NCBI GenBank assembly: GCA_902560875.1
Contig: CACENO010000013.1
Span: 1-34,416, forward strand
Source of the DNA: an uncultured Prochlorococcus sp.
GTDB lineage: Bacteria > Cyanobacteriota > Cyanobacteriia > PCC-6307 > Cyanobiaceae
Direction: 5' to 3'
DNA: 34,416 nucleotides
Each line of letters opens with the position of its first letter. The first letter of the stretch is position 1. Shown one piece after another: positions 18,287-27,389 of the stretch. The notes under the pieces are model-generated. The model did no database searches, was not told the DNA's origin, and saw only the letters and a list, made by a program, of their open reading frames with translations. A program made the position numbers and the translations under genes.

Positions 18287-18763
18287 TCAAGACTCCAAGG
18301 TTGCTGTATTACCAGTCGCAATGGAGGATTGCGAACTAGTGCCGACCTGCTCTTCTAAAGCCAAGAACTTTGTTTTAACTGGAAGTTTATATTGAGCAAG
18401 ACGCATAGCTTCTCTCGCTATCTCTTCAGTAATCTCCTCACCACCCATCTCGAACAAGATCCGACCGGGCTTAACTACTGCTACCCAAAATTCAGGATTA
18501 CCTTTACCAGAACCCATGCGAGTTTCAGCCGGTCGCATAGTGACTGGCTTATCAGGAAAAATTCTGATCCAAATCTTTCCACCACGTTTGACATAGCGGG
18601 TCATAGCTCGTCTACTCGCCTCAATTTGGCGAGAAGTTACCCAGCCACAATCTTGGGCTTGCAAGGCAAATTGACCAAAAGCAATTTTATTGCCCCTGGT
18701 GGCAACGCCACGCATCCGACCTCTTTGTTGTTTGCGAAATTTGACTCGTTTTGGACTAAGCAT
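18287..18763 (-). CDS. rplP: 50S ribosomal protein L16
   Basis: A 158-residue L16 with [46 protein letters not shown]-like [19 protein letters not shown], and ALRLA-like [15 protein letters not shown]. It lies at the A-site tRNA elbow. The tail of about 20 residues (Ser/Thr-rich) is longer than in E. coli. ATG start, 16 bp after rpsC. Confidence 0.96.
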   Translation of the reverse strand: MLSPKRVKFRKQQRGRMRGVATRGNKIAFGQFALQAQDCGWVTSRQIEASRRAMTRYVKRGGKIWIRIFPDKPVTMRPAETRMGSGKGNPEFWVAVVKPGRILFEMGGEEITEEIAREAMRLAQYKLPVKTKFLALEEQVGTSSQSSIATGNTATLES

Positions 18764-18779
18764 GGTTTAAATCTCCTGT

Positions 18780-19508
18780 TCAACCGTCATTTGAGCGGTC
18801 CTCAAATTGTTGAGGTCTTCGATTGCCTCTACGCCTAGGGCTGGCGCCAACAGGCAAAGGCTGATCTTCTTTTGCAAGAACTTCACCTTTGAAAACCCAA
18901 ACCTTGATTCCCAGCACCCCATATGTTGTGCTAGCAATCTTAGTTGCGTAATCAATTTCAGCTCTCAATGTGTGAAGAGGGACTCGTCCTTCACGTGTCC
19001 ATTCAGTTCGAGCAATCTCTGCTCCATTCAATCGACCACCTACTTGAATCTTCAAACCAAGCACTCCAGCTCTTTGTGCTCTCTGAACTGCCATACGAAT
19101 TGTGCGCCTGAAAGCAACCCTCTTCTCTAATTGTTGAGCTATATATTCCGCCAACAAATAAGCATCTGCATCAGCTCGCTCAACCTCCACAACATTTATT
19201 CGAACCTGCCTACTTCTATCACCAATTGTTTTTTGAATTCCAGATCTGAGATCCTCAATTCCACTCCCTTGACGGCCAACAATTACCCCAGGACGAGCTG
19301 TCTTTAGCTCTACCTCCAGTTGATCGGCTTTGCGAGCAATTAAAACATCACTAATGCCAGCGGTTCCATACTTCTTATTGATAAATTGACGAATCCGATG
19401 ATCTTCTTGCAAAAGAATCGGATAAGTCTTTGTAGGTGCATACCAACGTGAACGATGCTCCTGGGTAATCCCCAGGCGTAAGCCAGTTGGATGGATTTTG
19501 TGTCCCAT
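18780..19508 (-). CDS. rpsC: 30S ribosomal protein S3
   Basis: A 242-residue S3 with [14 protein letters not shown], the KH-domain GxxG loop in [15 protein letters not shown], and the C-terminal GVKVWIFKGE-like [14 protein letters not shown]. It lines the mRNA entry channel. It ends with a short basic tail ([14 protein letters not shown]). 20 bp after rplV. Confidence 0.97.
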   Translation of the reverse strand: MGHKIHPTGLRLGITQEHRSRWYAPTKTYPILLQEDHRIRQFINKKYGTAGISDVLIARKADQLEVELKTARPGVIVGRQGSGIEDLRSGIQKTIGDRSRQVRINVVEVERADADAYLLAEYIAQQLEKRVAFRRTIRMAVQRAQRAGVLGLKIQVGGRLNGAEIARTEWTREGRVPLHTLRAEIDYATKIASTTYGVLGIKVWVFKGEVLAKEDQPLPVGASPRRRGNRRPQQFEDRSNDG

Positions 19509-19528
19509 CGGTTAGGTGTCGTAGGGGG

Positions 19529-19894
19529 TCAGGAATCGGTTGGAGCAGCCACACCAATGCTGATGTGACAGGTCTGCTTCTTAATCGCAAAAGCGCGACC
19601 TTGAGCACGAGGCCTATAGCGCTTCATGGAGGGACCCATATCTGCTATTGCTCTAGTAATAACCAGAGAAGCAGGATCCAATCCAAGATTATGCTCCGCA
19701 TTAGCAACAGCAGAGCGAAGCACTTTTGTAATTGGTCCAGTAGCCCTATAGGGCATGAACTCAAGCATGATTAATGCATCGCGATAGGTGCGACCACGAA
19801 TCTGGTCGAGAACACGACGCACTTTAGAAACAGAGCCACGGATATACCGACCGTGGGCCTGTGCTACAGAAATATCAGGTGTTGATGTTGTCAT
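19529..19894 (-). CDS. rplV: 50S ribosomal protein L22
   Basis: A 121-residue L22 with [25 protein letters not shown] and the hairpin region [23 protein letters not shown], which in known ribosomes lines the exit tunnel and affects macrolide binding. ATG start 5 bp after rpsS. Confidence 0.97.
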   Translation of the reverse strand: MTTSTPDISVAQAHGRYIRGSVSKVRRVLDQIRGRTYRDALIMLEFMPYRATGPITKVLRSAVANAEHNLGLDPASLVITRAIADMGPSMKRYRPRAQGRAFAIKKQTCHISIGVAAPTDS

Positions 19895-19899
19895 TTGAT

Positions 19900-20175
19900 T
19901 TAGCGTCCTCCTTTCTTATCTTTGATATGGCCTTTGAAAGTACGTGTTGGTGCAAACTCACCTAACTTATGACCAACCATTTGCTCAGTAATGAAAACAG
20001 GAATATGTGTTTTCCCATTATGCACAGCAATAGTGTGGCCAATCATCAAGGGCAAAATAGTTGAAGCCCTAGACCAGGTCTTAATGACAGATTTGTCGTC
20101 ATCAGAATTTTGCTTTTCAACCTTACGTAGAAGGCTATCTGCAATAAAAGGTCCTTTTTTTAGTGAACGTCCCAT
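19900..20175 (-). CDS. rpsS: 30S ribosomal protein S19
   Basis: A 91-residue S19 with [45 protein letters not shown] and the [17 protein letters not shown] signature. It is a 30S head protein that pairs with S13. ATG start 33 bp after rplB. Confidence 0.97.
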   Translation of the reverse strand: MGRSLKKGPFIADSLLRKVEKQNSDDDKSVIKTWSRASTILPLMIGHTIAVHNGKTHIPVFITEQMVGHKLGEFAPTRTFKGHIKDKKGGR

Positions 20176-20208
20176 GGCTAATTTAGAAGTGAAACAACAG
20201 TAATGACA

Positions 20209-21072
20209 TCAGGAGTCTCTTCCTCCTCGACTCCGTTTAGATACACGACGACGTTTTCGGAGAACATACTTGTTACTAGGCTTATTACGCTTACGAGTCT
20301 TTAGCCCAAGAGCTGGTTTTCCCCAAGGAGAAACTGGGCCTGCTCTACCAATAGGTGCACGTCCCTCTCCTCCGCCATGAGGATGGTCGCAAGGGTTCAT
20401 CACACTTCCTCGCACTTGTGGTCGACGGCCCAGCCAACGCCTCCTACCAGCCTTGCCAAGTGAAGTATTTCTAGACTCCGAATTACCAACCTCCCCAAGG
20501 GTGGCATAGCATTCTCGGCGAACTAAACGAACTTCTGTAGAAGGGAGTTTAAGAGCAACATAATCTCCCTCCTTAGCCATTACTTGAGCACTCGCCCCTG
20601 CAGTCCTAACCATCTGACCGCCACGTCCTGCATAAAGTTCGACACAATGAACACTTGAACCCAAAGGCACTGCAGAAAGAGGCATTGCATTACCTGTCTC
20701 TATAGGCGCTTCAGGGCCAGAAATGACTTGTTGACCAACATTGATACCTGCTGGGGCAAGAATATATCGCTTCTCTCCATCAGCGTAGAAAAGTAAAGCC
20801 AATCGAGCATTACGATGAGGGTCGTAATGAATAGCCGCAACCTTGGCAGGGATTCCATGCTTATTACGTCGAAAATCAACAATCCTATAAAGACGTTTAT
20901 GTCCCCCACCTCGATGGCGGCATGTAATAACACCTCGGTTATTACGCCCCTTGCGTCGATGCTTTGAAATAACAAGGGATCGTTCGGGTTTTCGAGCAGT
21001 AACCTCACTAAAGTCAGTTACAACTCTTGTTCGAGTTCCGGGGGTATAAGGACGGAAAGAGCGGATTGCCAT
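20209..21072 (-). CDS. rplB: 50S ribosomal protein L2
   Basis: A 287-residue L2. It has [25 protein letters not shown]-like [14 protein letters not shown], and [20 protein letters not shown] with the conserved His near the peptidyl transferase centre. The C-terminus is strongly basic ([15 protein letters not shown]). ATG start 15 bp after rplW. Confidence 0.97.
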   Translation of the reverse strand: MAIRSFRPYTPGTRTRVVTDFSEVTARKPERSLVISKHRRKGRNNRGVITCRHRGGGHKRLYRIVDFRRNKHGIPAKVAAIHYDPHRNARLALLFYADGEKRYILAPAGINVGQQVISGPEAPIETGNAMPLSAVPLGSSVHCVELYAGRGGQMVRTAGASAQVMAKEGDYVALKLPSTEVRLVRRECYATLGEVGNSESRNTSLGKAGRRRWLGRRPQVRGSVMNPCDHPHGGGEGRAPIGRAGPVSPWGKPALGLKTRKRNKPSNKYVLRKRRRVSKRSRGGRDS

Positions 21073-21087
21073 AATTTTTTAGCTGTC

Positions 21088-21396
21088 TTAAGACTCAGGA
21101 AACAACTGAATTGAGTTGCCTTCGGCCAAACGAACAATGGCCTTTTTTACCTGGGCACGTTTACCAGAAAAACGGCCAATTCGTCGGGTCTTTCTTGGAG
21201 GATTCATTGTGCTTACACCGACTACCTTTACATCAAACATCTTTTCAACTGCAGCCTTGATATCAGGCTTAGCAGCGCGATGATCTACCTCAAAGGTGTA
21301 CTGATTCGAATCCAATGCCCTTGTTGCCTTTTCAGTAATCAATGGACGACGAATTACATCTGCAAGTCTGCCTTGAAAACGCTCAGTCATTGCCAT
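21088..21396 (-). CDS. rplW: 50S ribosomal protein L23
   Basis: A 102-residue L23 with [25 protein letters not shown] and [33 protein letters not shown]. It is the tunnel-exit docking site for SRP and trigger factor. ATG at 21396 overlaps rplD by 14 nt; ATG at 21390 (MTERFQGR) would overlap by 8. Confidence 0.97.
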   Translation of the reverse strand: MAMTERFQGRLADVIRRPLITEKATRALDSNQYTFEVDHRAAKPDIKAAVEKMFDVKVVGVSTMNPPRKTRRIGRFSGKRAQVKKAIVRLAEGNSIQLFPES

Positions 21397-22018
21397 ACAC
21401 CTCCTGAATAGTTGTTAAAGCGTCTTCGCCAACAACCAAATAATTGGCATGCAGCAAATCAAAAACGTTGAGTTGATCTGCTGCAATTAGCTTTATCTTC
21501 TGAAGATTACGAATTGAACGCTTAATCACTTCAGAAGGGTTGGAAAGAATAATCAAAACTTTTGAATTCGGTTCTAGACCAAGTCGCTCAAGAACTGCAG
21601 TTATTTCGCTTGTCTTAGGGGTTTTAAGGGTCTTCCCAAAATCCTTAACAACCTTAAGGTCTGTAATTCGAGCCATTAAAGCTGTCCTTAATGCAAGACG
21701 TCGCTCCTTACGATTCATGGACAAGCTATATGTGCGAGGTTTTGGACCAAAAATAATTCCACCGCCGGGACGCAATGGAGTACGAATTGAACCCTGCCGA
21801 GCTCGGCCAGTACCCTTTTGCTTATAAGGCTTACGACCACCACCGCGCACTTCAGAGCGGGTGAGAGTACTAGCACTACCCTGCCGAATATGAGCTTGCT
21901 GGCGAAGGACAGAACGATGCATAAGGTCAACAGCCGAAGCCTCTTTCGCGACTTTTAAGTCGATTGTGGCTTTTCCAGACTCCTTACCTTCCCAATCTAG
22001 GACTACACAACTAGCCAT
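21383..22018 (-). CDS. rplD: 50S ribosomal protein L4
   Basis: A 211-residue L4 from ATG 22018 ([19 protein letters not shown]). The tunnel loop [29 protein letters not shown]-like region is intact at about 67-95, followed by [11 protein letters not shown]. The ATG overlaps the rplC stop (TGATG), with an adjacent upstream GTG as alternative. In E. coli L4 represses the S10 operon; whether it does so here is unknown. Confidence 0.96.
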   Translation of the reverse strand: MASCVVLDWEGKESGKATIDLKVAKEASAVDLMHRSVLRQQAHIRQGSASTLTRSEVRGGGRKPYKQKGTGRARQGSIRTPLRPGGGIIFGPKPRTYSLSMNRKERRLALRTALMARITDLKVVKDFGKTLKTPKTSEITAVLERLGLEPNSKVLIILSNPSEVIKRSIRNLQKIKLIAADQLNVFDLLHANYLVVGEDALTTIQEVYGND

Positions 22019-22674
22019 CACTTACCTCCCTTGCTAGGCATGGCGCCCACGCGATTAGCAGGTCGAATATTAAGCAAAGAGCCTGGCTTCCCAGGAACAG
22101 AGCCTTTAACGACAAGCAAATTGCGCTCATTATCGACTTTGAGAATTTTTAAACCACGAGTAGTCACCTTTTTCCCTCCATAACGACCTGCCATGCGCTT
22201 ACCTGGATAAATCCTGCCTGGGGTGGTTCCAGCACCAGTAGAGCCAGGCTCACGATGATTTTTTGAGCCATGGCTCATTGGCCCCCGACTAAACCCATGT
22301 CTCTTTTGGTATCCCGAAAAACCTCTACCCATAGTGTCACCACTGACATCTACTTTTTCACCAACTTCAAAGTTGCCTACCGTAATTGAAGCCCCAAGTT
22401 GTAATCCTTCTAAATCATCTACTCGGTACTCCTTCAAATAGCGAAGAAAATCTTGACCAGACTTCGAAAGATGGCCTTTTAGCGGCTTGTTGACAAGTTT
22501 TTCACGAGTCTCGCCAAAACCGATCTGAACTGCGGAATAACCATCAGTATCAGAAGTTTTCATTTGGGTAATCCGGCAAGGACCTGCTTCGATCAAAGTG
22601 ACCGGAACAGCTCTGCCTTGATCATCAAAAAATTGGGACATGCCCAACTTTTTACCGAGGATGCCTATAGACAT
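22018..22674 (-). CDS. rplC: 50S ribosomal protein L3
   Basis: A 218-residue L3 from ATG 22674 ([21 protein letters not shown]), the family start. [22 protein letters not shown] and [26 protein letters not shown] are the signatures. The frame stays open upstream to 22773, but those 33 residues do not match the family and are treated as leader. It is the first gene of the ribosomal run; rpsJ (S10) is not upstream. Confidence 0.96.
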   Translation of the reverse strand: MSIGILGKKLGMSQFFDDQGRAVPVTLIEAGPCRITQMKTSDTDGYSAVQIGFGETREKLVNKPLKGHLSKSGQDFLRYLKEYRVDDLEGLQLGASITVGNFEVGEKVDVSGDTMGRGFSGYQKRHGFSRGPMSHGSKNHREPGSTGAGTTPGRIYPGKRMAGRYGGKKVTTRGLKILKVDNERNLLVVKGSVPGKPGSLLNIRPANRVGAMPSKGGK

Positions 22675-22700
22675 GAGATTAAATAACGCCAGCCGTAAAA

Positions 22701-22760
22701 ACCTCACAATTGAGGTGATGTGCTGATCTTGCAAAACGCTTGCGAACCAAAGTCTTGGTT
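22701..22760 (-). promoter_or_regulatory. Structured leader upstream of rplC
   Basis: Three small stems lie close together 27-86 nt upstream of the rplC ATG: AACCAA/TTGGTT with a 4-base loop (22745-22760), GCAA/TTGC with a 5-base loop (22731-22743, weak), and ACCTCA/TGAGGT with a 4-base loop (22701-22716). The remainder of the 22675-23040 gap holds a TTGACA hexamer on the minus strand (22909-22914) without a matching -10, and a TATAAA at 22961-22966 toward ndhN. Confidence 0.4.
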
Positions 22761-23040
22761 TATTAAAAAACAAGATCTTTAGAGGGCTAGCGAAGAAATC
22801 AGTTGGCTAGGACTTGATCGAACTTGAGATTGAACGATCAGTTTCCTGGCAAATAAAGGCAAATTGCCCATCTGCTCTGACCTAAAAACCCAGCGCAATC
22901 GCTGAATCTGTCAACCATCTGGAGGCCCGGCTAGCGGACGGGCACAGAAAAGTTGAACGATATAAAACACTACACCACCGTGGAACCTAATCTAGTTACC
23001 AGATTCAACTGCCAAACTCTTAAGCAGAGCATTTCCATCT

Positions 23041-23502
23041 ATGCCTATTTTGTTATCAGGAAAAGCTTTTCGCCGTGAGCTAGAAGCTTTTGGATGCATG
23101 GCAATACACGTCCCCCTTGAAGGCGGAGCAGAAACACGTTTACTCCGTCGTTTGAGAGGTGCTGGATATAGAACTCAAATCATTACTGCTAGAGGGCTTG
23201 GAGACCCTGAGGAATTCCTTTTAAAGCTTCATGGAATCCGTCCACCTCACCTTGGACATCAAAGTGTCGGTCGAAATGGTGCTCTTGGAGAAGTCCAACA
23301 AGTCATTCCTCAACTCAACGAATTACTTGTGAATAATGCACCAATTGTTCTCTGGTTACTTGAAGGCCAAGTTTTATCAAAATCTGAATTACTCGCATTA
23401 TGTAATCTTTGTCAACGAGAACCAAGGCTGAAAATCGTAGTAGAAATGGGAGGTTCACGTAGCCTACGGTGGCAACCCATGAATGCGTTTTTAGAAAACT
23501 GA
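23041..23502 (+). CDS. ndhN: NAD(P)H-quinone oxidoreductase subunit N
   Basis: A 153-residue NdhN, a cyanobacteria/plastid-specific subunit of the NDH-1 complex used in cyclic electron flow, respiration and CO2 uptake, on the cytoplasmic arm at the thylakoid. Recognised from [43 protein letters not shown] and the C-terminal [13 protein letters not shown] start at 23041. It is divergent from the ribosomal cluster and 13 bp before ldpA. Confidence 0.95.
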   Translation: MPILLSGKAFRRELEAFGCMAIHVPLEGGAETRLLRRLRGAGYRTQIITARGLGDPEEFLLKLHGIRPPHLGHQSVGRNGALGEVQQVIPQLNELLVNNAPIVLWLLEGQVLSKSELLALCNLCQREPRLKIVVEMGGSRSLRWQPMNAFLEN

Positions 23503-23515
23503 TAATCCTCTTATT

Positions 23516-24559
23516 TTGTTAGTAAATCAAAAGAACATCCTTGATAGCGAAGAAGCTCTAGCAAACGGGACTTGGGTCAAGTTAATCTGTGGCGCAAGCA
23601 ATCAAGATCTTCCTGGGATAGCAGATCTTTGCGCTGTGTACGCAACCGCAGGAGTCCATTGCATTGACGTAGCAGCTGATACTGCAGTCGTTTTTGCCGC
23701 AAGACAAGCCCTGGATTGGGTTCAAGCAATCAAAGGTATTCGACCATGGTTAATGATTAGCTTGAGTGATGGGAAAGACGAACATTTTAGAAAAGCCTGG
23801 TTTGATCCAAAACAATGTCCAACCAACTGTCCACGACCCTGTCAAAAGATATGTCCAGCAAAAGCAATTGAAGCCATAGGGGGCATCAACTCAAAACGCT
23901 GTTATGGATGTGGGCGTTGCCTTACTACTTGTCCCCTCGGTCTAATCACAGAACAAGAACATTCCATACAATTAACCGATATAGCACCGTTACTCAAAGA
24001 ATTACGACCGGATGCTGTCGAGATTCATACAGCGCCGGGACGTGCAAATGCTTTTCAGGCAACTGTTATGGAATTAATGGCAGCCAAAGTCCCCCTCAAA
24101 AGATTGGCAGTTAGTTGTGGACTAGAAGGACATGGAATTTCTCCAAAAGAACTTGCCAAAGAACTTTGGGTCCGTTATTCATGCTTAAGAAAAAATAATC
24201 TCAAACCCCTCTGGCAACTAGATGGTCGGCGCATGAGCGGAGATCTTGGAATAGGTACAGCAAAAATTGCTACAGCCCTCTGGGAACAAGTTCGTCCTAT
24301 AGCTCCTCCAGGTCCTCTCCAACTAGCTGGAGGCACAAATGCTCAAACCATCAAACATTTGCCAGATCACAATGGTCCTGCAGGCATAGCGTTCGGCGGC
24401 ATAGCAAGAAAAGCAATCCAACCCTGGGTGTTGGAAGCACAAGCCAATCAAATCAGTCTCAGGGAGTGGCCCGAAGGATGGCAAGCCGCTGTAAAAGAAG
24501 CAAAGCAACTTATAGAGCCATGGCTATCTAAAACTTCTACAAAACAAAAAACCTGCTAA
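23516..24559 (+). CDS. ldpA: Light-dependent period protein LdpA (two [4Fe-4S] clusters)
   Basis: A 347-residue LdpA homologue; in Synechococcus elongatus LdpA senses redox state and modulates the circadian period. It has WVKLICGASNQDLPGIADLCA at 20-40, then two ferredoxin-like cluster sites: C101, C105, C109, C113 and C129, C132, C135, C139. The C-terminal half is a conserved cyanobacterial domain. The first start is TTG at 23516; no ATG lies before the conserved segment, so the exact N-terminus is uncertain. Close spacing to ndhN suggests co-transcription and a redox theme. Confidence 0.9.
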   Translation: MLVNQKNILDSEEALANGTWVKLICGASNQDLPGIADLCAVYATAGVHCIDVAADTAVVFAARQALDWVQAIKGIRPWLMISLSDGKDEHFRKAWFDPKQCPTNCPRPCQKICPAKAIEAIGGINSKRCYGCGRCLTTCPLGLITEQEHSIQLTDIAPLLKELRPDAVEIHTAPGRANAFQATVMELMAAKVPLKRLAVSCGLEGHGISPKELAKELWVRYSCLRKNNLKPLWQLDGRRMSGDLGIGTAKIATALWEQVRPIAPPGPLQLAGGTNAQTIKHLPDHNGPAGIAFGGIARKAIQPWVLEAQANQISLREWPEGWQAAVKEAKQLIEPWLSKTSTKQKTC

Positions 24560-24604
24560 AAGGCTTACAGAAAGCAACCTCCTTCTTTTCAAAAATCCGA
24601 GGTT

Positions 24605-26266
24605 ATGACCCCAAAACTCATAACAGATGACTTAAACAAGCTTTTGACAGTATTGCCTCTAGCAGTACAAAAAGCTCTGGCAGTAAACAATTGCCAGGAT
24701 GAGCTTCTCGAAGTGGTTCTTGATTTAGGCAGACTGCCTGAAGCACGTTTTTCAAGCAAAGCAATCACCCTTGGTAACGAATATTTATCACGCAATGATT
24801 TGCAAGCAACCATTAAGCAATTAGGAGAGTTTGGGACAGACAATCGAGCTGGTATAGAAAGAACCCTTCATAGAATCAGTGCTATTCGAAATCGCAAAGA
24901 AGAGGTAATTGGACTTACCTGTCGAGTGGGGAGAGCAGTTTTTGGGACAGTTGCTTTAGTCAGAGATCTTGTAGAAAGCAATCAATCACTTTTACTAATG
25001 GGCCGGCCAGGCGTTGGCAAGACAACCGTACTAAGAGAAATTGCCAGAGTTTTAGCTGATGAAGTTCAAAAACGTGTGGTTGTTATTGATACAAGCAATG
25101 AAATAGCGGGAGATGGAGATATTCCTCACCCAGCAATCGGACGAGCCCGAAGAATGCAAGTAACTAAACCTGAAAAGCAACATCAAGTTATGATTGAGGC
25201 TGTCGAAAATCACATGCCGGAAGTAATAGTAATAGATGAAATTGGAACTACATTAGAAGCTCAAGCTGCAAGAACTATTGCTGAGAGAGGGGTTCAGTTA
25301 ATTGCAACTGCACACGGCAATTCTATTGAAAATCTCATAAAAAACCCAACTTTAAGTGATTTAATTGGTGGAATTCAATCTGTCACTCTTGGTGACGAAG
25401 AGGCCAGGCGTCGTCACACTCAAAAAACAGTCCTAGAAAGAGCAGCCGATCCAACATTTCCTATTGCAGTTGAAATCAATAGCCGAGATTGTTGGTCAAT
25501 CCATAAAGATGTTGCAACCACTGTTGACCTTCTATTGAGAGGGCAATCTCCCAAACCTCAAAAACGAGCACTAGGGAATGATGGTGAAGTGCATGTTCTA
25601 AGTGTGGATGAAGGCTCTATCAACCATAAACGCCCTGCGCCAAAACTAATTGCGTCACATCAGATCAATAATCATTACTTAGTGGAAACAAATTCTGTCT
25701 CAAAAGATAACCATCAGACACATGCAAATTCCGCAATAGAAAATATGGAAAAGCCTGTTTTTATAAACTCTTTAAATATTCTTTGTTGTGGTATATCAAC
25801 TCAAATTGTGGAAGAGGTAATTCGTCATCACAATTGGCCTGTTCATCAAGTAGAAGCGATAGATCAGTCTGATGTATTAATTACTATTCGTCATGGGCTT
25901 AGCGAACATCCAGCCATTAGACGAGAAGCAAGAAAACATCGAATCCCAATCTTAGTAATTAAATCAAATACATTGCATCAAGTAGAACGCGCAATCAAAC
26001 GACTTCTCTCTAGACATGACAAGTCTTCAAACAATCAAAACTCTTCTGCAAAACTTTGCAGTGACCAAGATGATGCGGTTTCCGCTCTTGAAGAGTGCAG
26101 ACTTGCGCTCGAAAAGGTTGTAGTTCCTCTGGGAAAACCAGTAGACCTACTGCCACGTAATACTGCTGTGCTTCAAATGCAATCCGATCTTGTTCACCGT
26201 TATCGCTTACGGTGTGACGTTTTTGGACAATCCAATGACCAAAGGCTCAGAGTCTATCCACCCTAA
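24605..26266 (+). CDS. Ycf45-like AAA ATPase with degenerate R3H-type C-terminus
   Basis: A 553-residue protein of the cyanobacterial/plastid Ycf45 family, related to SpoIIIAA-type ATPases. P-loop GRPGVGKTT at 133-141, Walker B VIVIDEIG at about 207-214, and a sensor-like ATAHGNS at 234-240. A charged linker (about 315-385) precedes an alpha/beta segment at about 388-468. The end (about 495-553) resembles an R3H nucleic-acid-binding domain but lacks the clear RxxxH motif. Function is unknown; nucleic-acid-dependent ATPase activity is inferred. ATG start, 45 bp after ldpA. Confidence 0.85.
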   Translation: MTPKLITDDLNKLLTVLPLAVQKALAVNNCQDELLEVVLDLGRLPEARFSSKAITLGNEYLSRNDLQATIKQLGEFGTDNRAGIERTLHRISAIRNRKEEVIGLTCRVGRAVFGTVALVRDLVESNQSLLLMGRPGVGKTTVLREIARVLADEVQKRVVVIDTSNEIAGDGDIPHPAIGRARRMQVTKPEKQHQVMIEAVENHMPEVIVIDEIGTTLEAQAARTIAERGVQLIATAHGNSIENLIKNPTLSDLIGGIQSVTLGDEEARRRHTQKTVLERAADPTFPIAVEINSRDCWSIHKDVATTVDLLLRGQSPKPQKRALGNDGEVHVLSVDEGSINHKRPAPKLIASHQINNHYLVETNSVSKDNHQTHANSAIENMEKPVFINSLNILCCGISTQIVEEVIRHHNWPVHQVEAIDQSDVLITIRHGLSEHPAIRREARKHRIPILVIKSNTLHQVERAIKRLLSRHDKSSNNQNSSAKLCSDQDDAVSALEECRLALEKVVVPLGKPVDLLPRNTAVLQMQSDLVHRYRLRCDVFGQSNDQRLRVYPP

Positions 26267-26321
26267 GAAATGGAAACTCTGACGTTGAATATACAAATTT
26301 GCATCCATCGTATGTAATTAT

Positions 26322-26349
26322 TTGAGGCGAGTCACATAACCTCTATTTA
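26322..26349 (+). promoter_or_regulatory. Candidate promoter of tRNA-Gln
   Basis: TTGAGG at 26322-26327 and TATTTA at 26344-26349 are 16 bp apart, and the tRNA starts 20 bp further on. The spacing fits a sigma70-type promoter but both hexamers are imperfect. Confidence 0.3.
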
Positions 26350-26368
26350 GAGCTCCATTTGAACTCAA

Positions 26369-26440
26369 TGGGCCGTGGCCAAGTGGTAAGGCATCGGGTT
26401 TTGGTCCCGACATTCCTAGGTTCGAATCCTAGCGGCCCAG
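26369..26440 (+). tRNA. tRNA-Gln (anticodon TTG)
   Basis: A 72-nt cloverleaf. Acceptor TGGGCCG pairs with CGGCCCA, discriminator G; anticodon stem TCGGG/CCCGA holds loop TTTTGGT with anticodon TTG (reads CAA/CAG); the T-loop TTCGAAT is present. CCA is not encoded. Confidence 0.97.
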
Positions 26441-26456
26441 TTTTTCAATAACTCTC

Positions 26457-27233
26457 TTGAACGATTACCCACTTTTGGTATTCGATTTTGACGGGGTCAT
26501 TGTTGATGGCATGTATGAATACTGGACTAGCTCACGTCAAGCCTGCCTAGAACTTCTTAAAGAAGATTCCTTAGCTGTTGCATTACCCGATTCTGTGCCG
26601 GAAGCATTTAGACAACTCCGCCCTTGGGTTCACCATGGTTGGGAAATGGTACTTTTAGCCGCAGAATTCATTCGGTCTGACAGTTGTTTATTGCGACTTG
26701 GAGCAACAGTCTTCTCAAGAAATTACTCACAACATTGCAAAGAAGCACTTGCAGCCTGGAATTGGTATCCAGATCAATTACAAGAAGCATTAGAGCATGT
26801 ACGTGCGCAAGCGATTGCTTACGATCGCTCAAATTGGCTTGCCAAACACAAAGCTTTCCCAGGAGTAGTTCAACGCCTCAATCAACTTCCTAAGGAAGGA
26901 TATGAATTAGCTGTCCTAACGACTAAAGGAAAAGAATTTACGGCTGAACTGCTGAATCATTTCCAAATCAAACCAAATCTCCTTTATGGCCATGAAGCAG
27001 GAAGCAAACCAAATGTTCTTATAGAACTATCCAAAACTCGTCATCTTCAAGCATTTATAGAAGATCGACTTAATACTCTCGAGACAGTACTCAAGCAAGC
27101 TGAACTCTCCGAACTCTCTTGCTATTTAGCCACTTGGGGCTATCTCAAACCCGAAGATCAACAATCTCTTCCTTCAAATATTCATCTCCTAGATACAAAA
27201 ACTTTTATGGGCCCTGTTTCGAGGTGGTCTTGA
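26457..27233 (+). CDS. HAD-superfamily hydrolase
   Basis: A 258-residue HAD-like protein. Motif I is DFDGVIVDG with D10 and D12 (nucleophile and acid/base). Motif II is in LAVLTTKG, the motif III Lys is likely in HEAGSKPN, and motif IV is FIEDRLNTLE. The cap between motifs I and II is about 110 residues and helical. It is probably a phosphatase of a small metabolite; the substrate is unknown. The start is TTG at 26457, only 16 bp after tRNA-Gln, and there is no ATG before motif I. The recA promoter -35 overlaps its stop codon. Confidence 0.82.
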   Translation: MNDYPLLVFDFDGVIVDGMYEYWTSSRQACLELLKEDSLAVALPDSVPEAFRQLRPWVHHGWEMVLLAAEFIRSDSCLLRLGATVFSRNYSQHCKEALAAWNWYPDQLQEALEHVRAQAIAYDRSNWLAKHKAFPGVVQRLNQLPKEGYELAVLTTKGKEFTAELLNHFQIKPNLLYGHEAGSKPNVLIELSKTRHLQAFIEDRLNTLETVLKQAELSELSCYLATWGYLKPEDQQSLPSNIHLLDTKTFMGPVSRWS

Positions 27234-27257
27234 CTCCCTTGCGTACGTCTGTACTAT
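27230..27257 (+). promoter_or_regulatory. recA promoter with LexA-type operator
   Basis: A -35 TTGACT (27230-27235) and a -10 TACTAT (27252-27257) are 16 bp apart. Between and overlapping them, 27243-27255 reads GTACGTCTGTACT, which fits the cyanobacterial LexA box RGTACNNNDGTWCB at every position but the first. A repressor bound there would block RNA polymerase, consistent with SOS control of recA. The remainder of the 156-bp gap is a leader of about 130 nt with nothing recognised. Confidence 0.75.
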
Positions 27258-27389
27258 AAATCGCATAGGTGTTGATAGCCCTCTGAATTGATTCAACCTT
27301 GGGTCCACATACTCTTGCTCTACAACCAAGATTTCTGATTCATCCCAATCAGATCATCAGTTAAAAACCTTTCCTAACAAACCATCACA

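Noticed and set aside
18284-18290. TTG start of rpmC two codons upstream of the ATG
   Set aside because: It would overlap the rplP stop with no benefit; ATG at 18284 fits the TGA-TT-ATG junction.
22675-22773. N-terminal extension of L3 by 33 residues
   Set aside because: The extension is Leu/Phe-rich and unlike L3, the family start [12 protein letters not shown] is at 22674, and the extension covers the leader hairpins.
22886-22914. Sigma70 promoter for the ribosomal run at the TTGACA on the minus strand
   Set aside because: The -35 is perfect but the sequence 17 bp downstream reads GGGTTT, not a -10. Not reported as a promoter.
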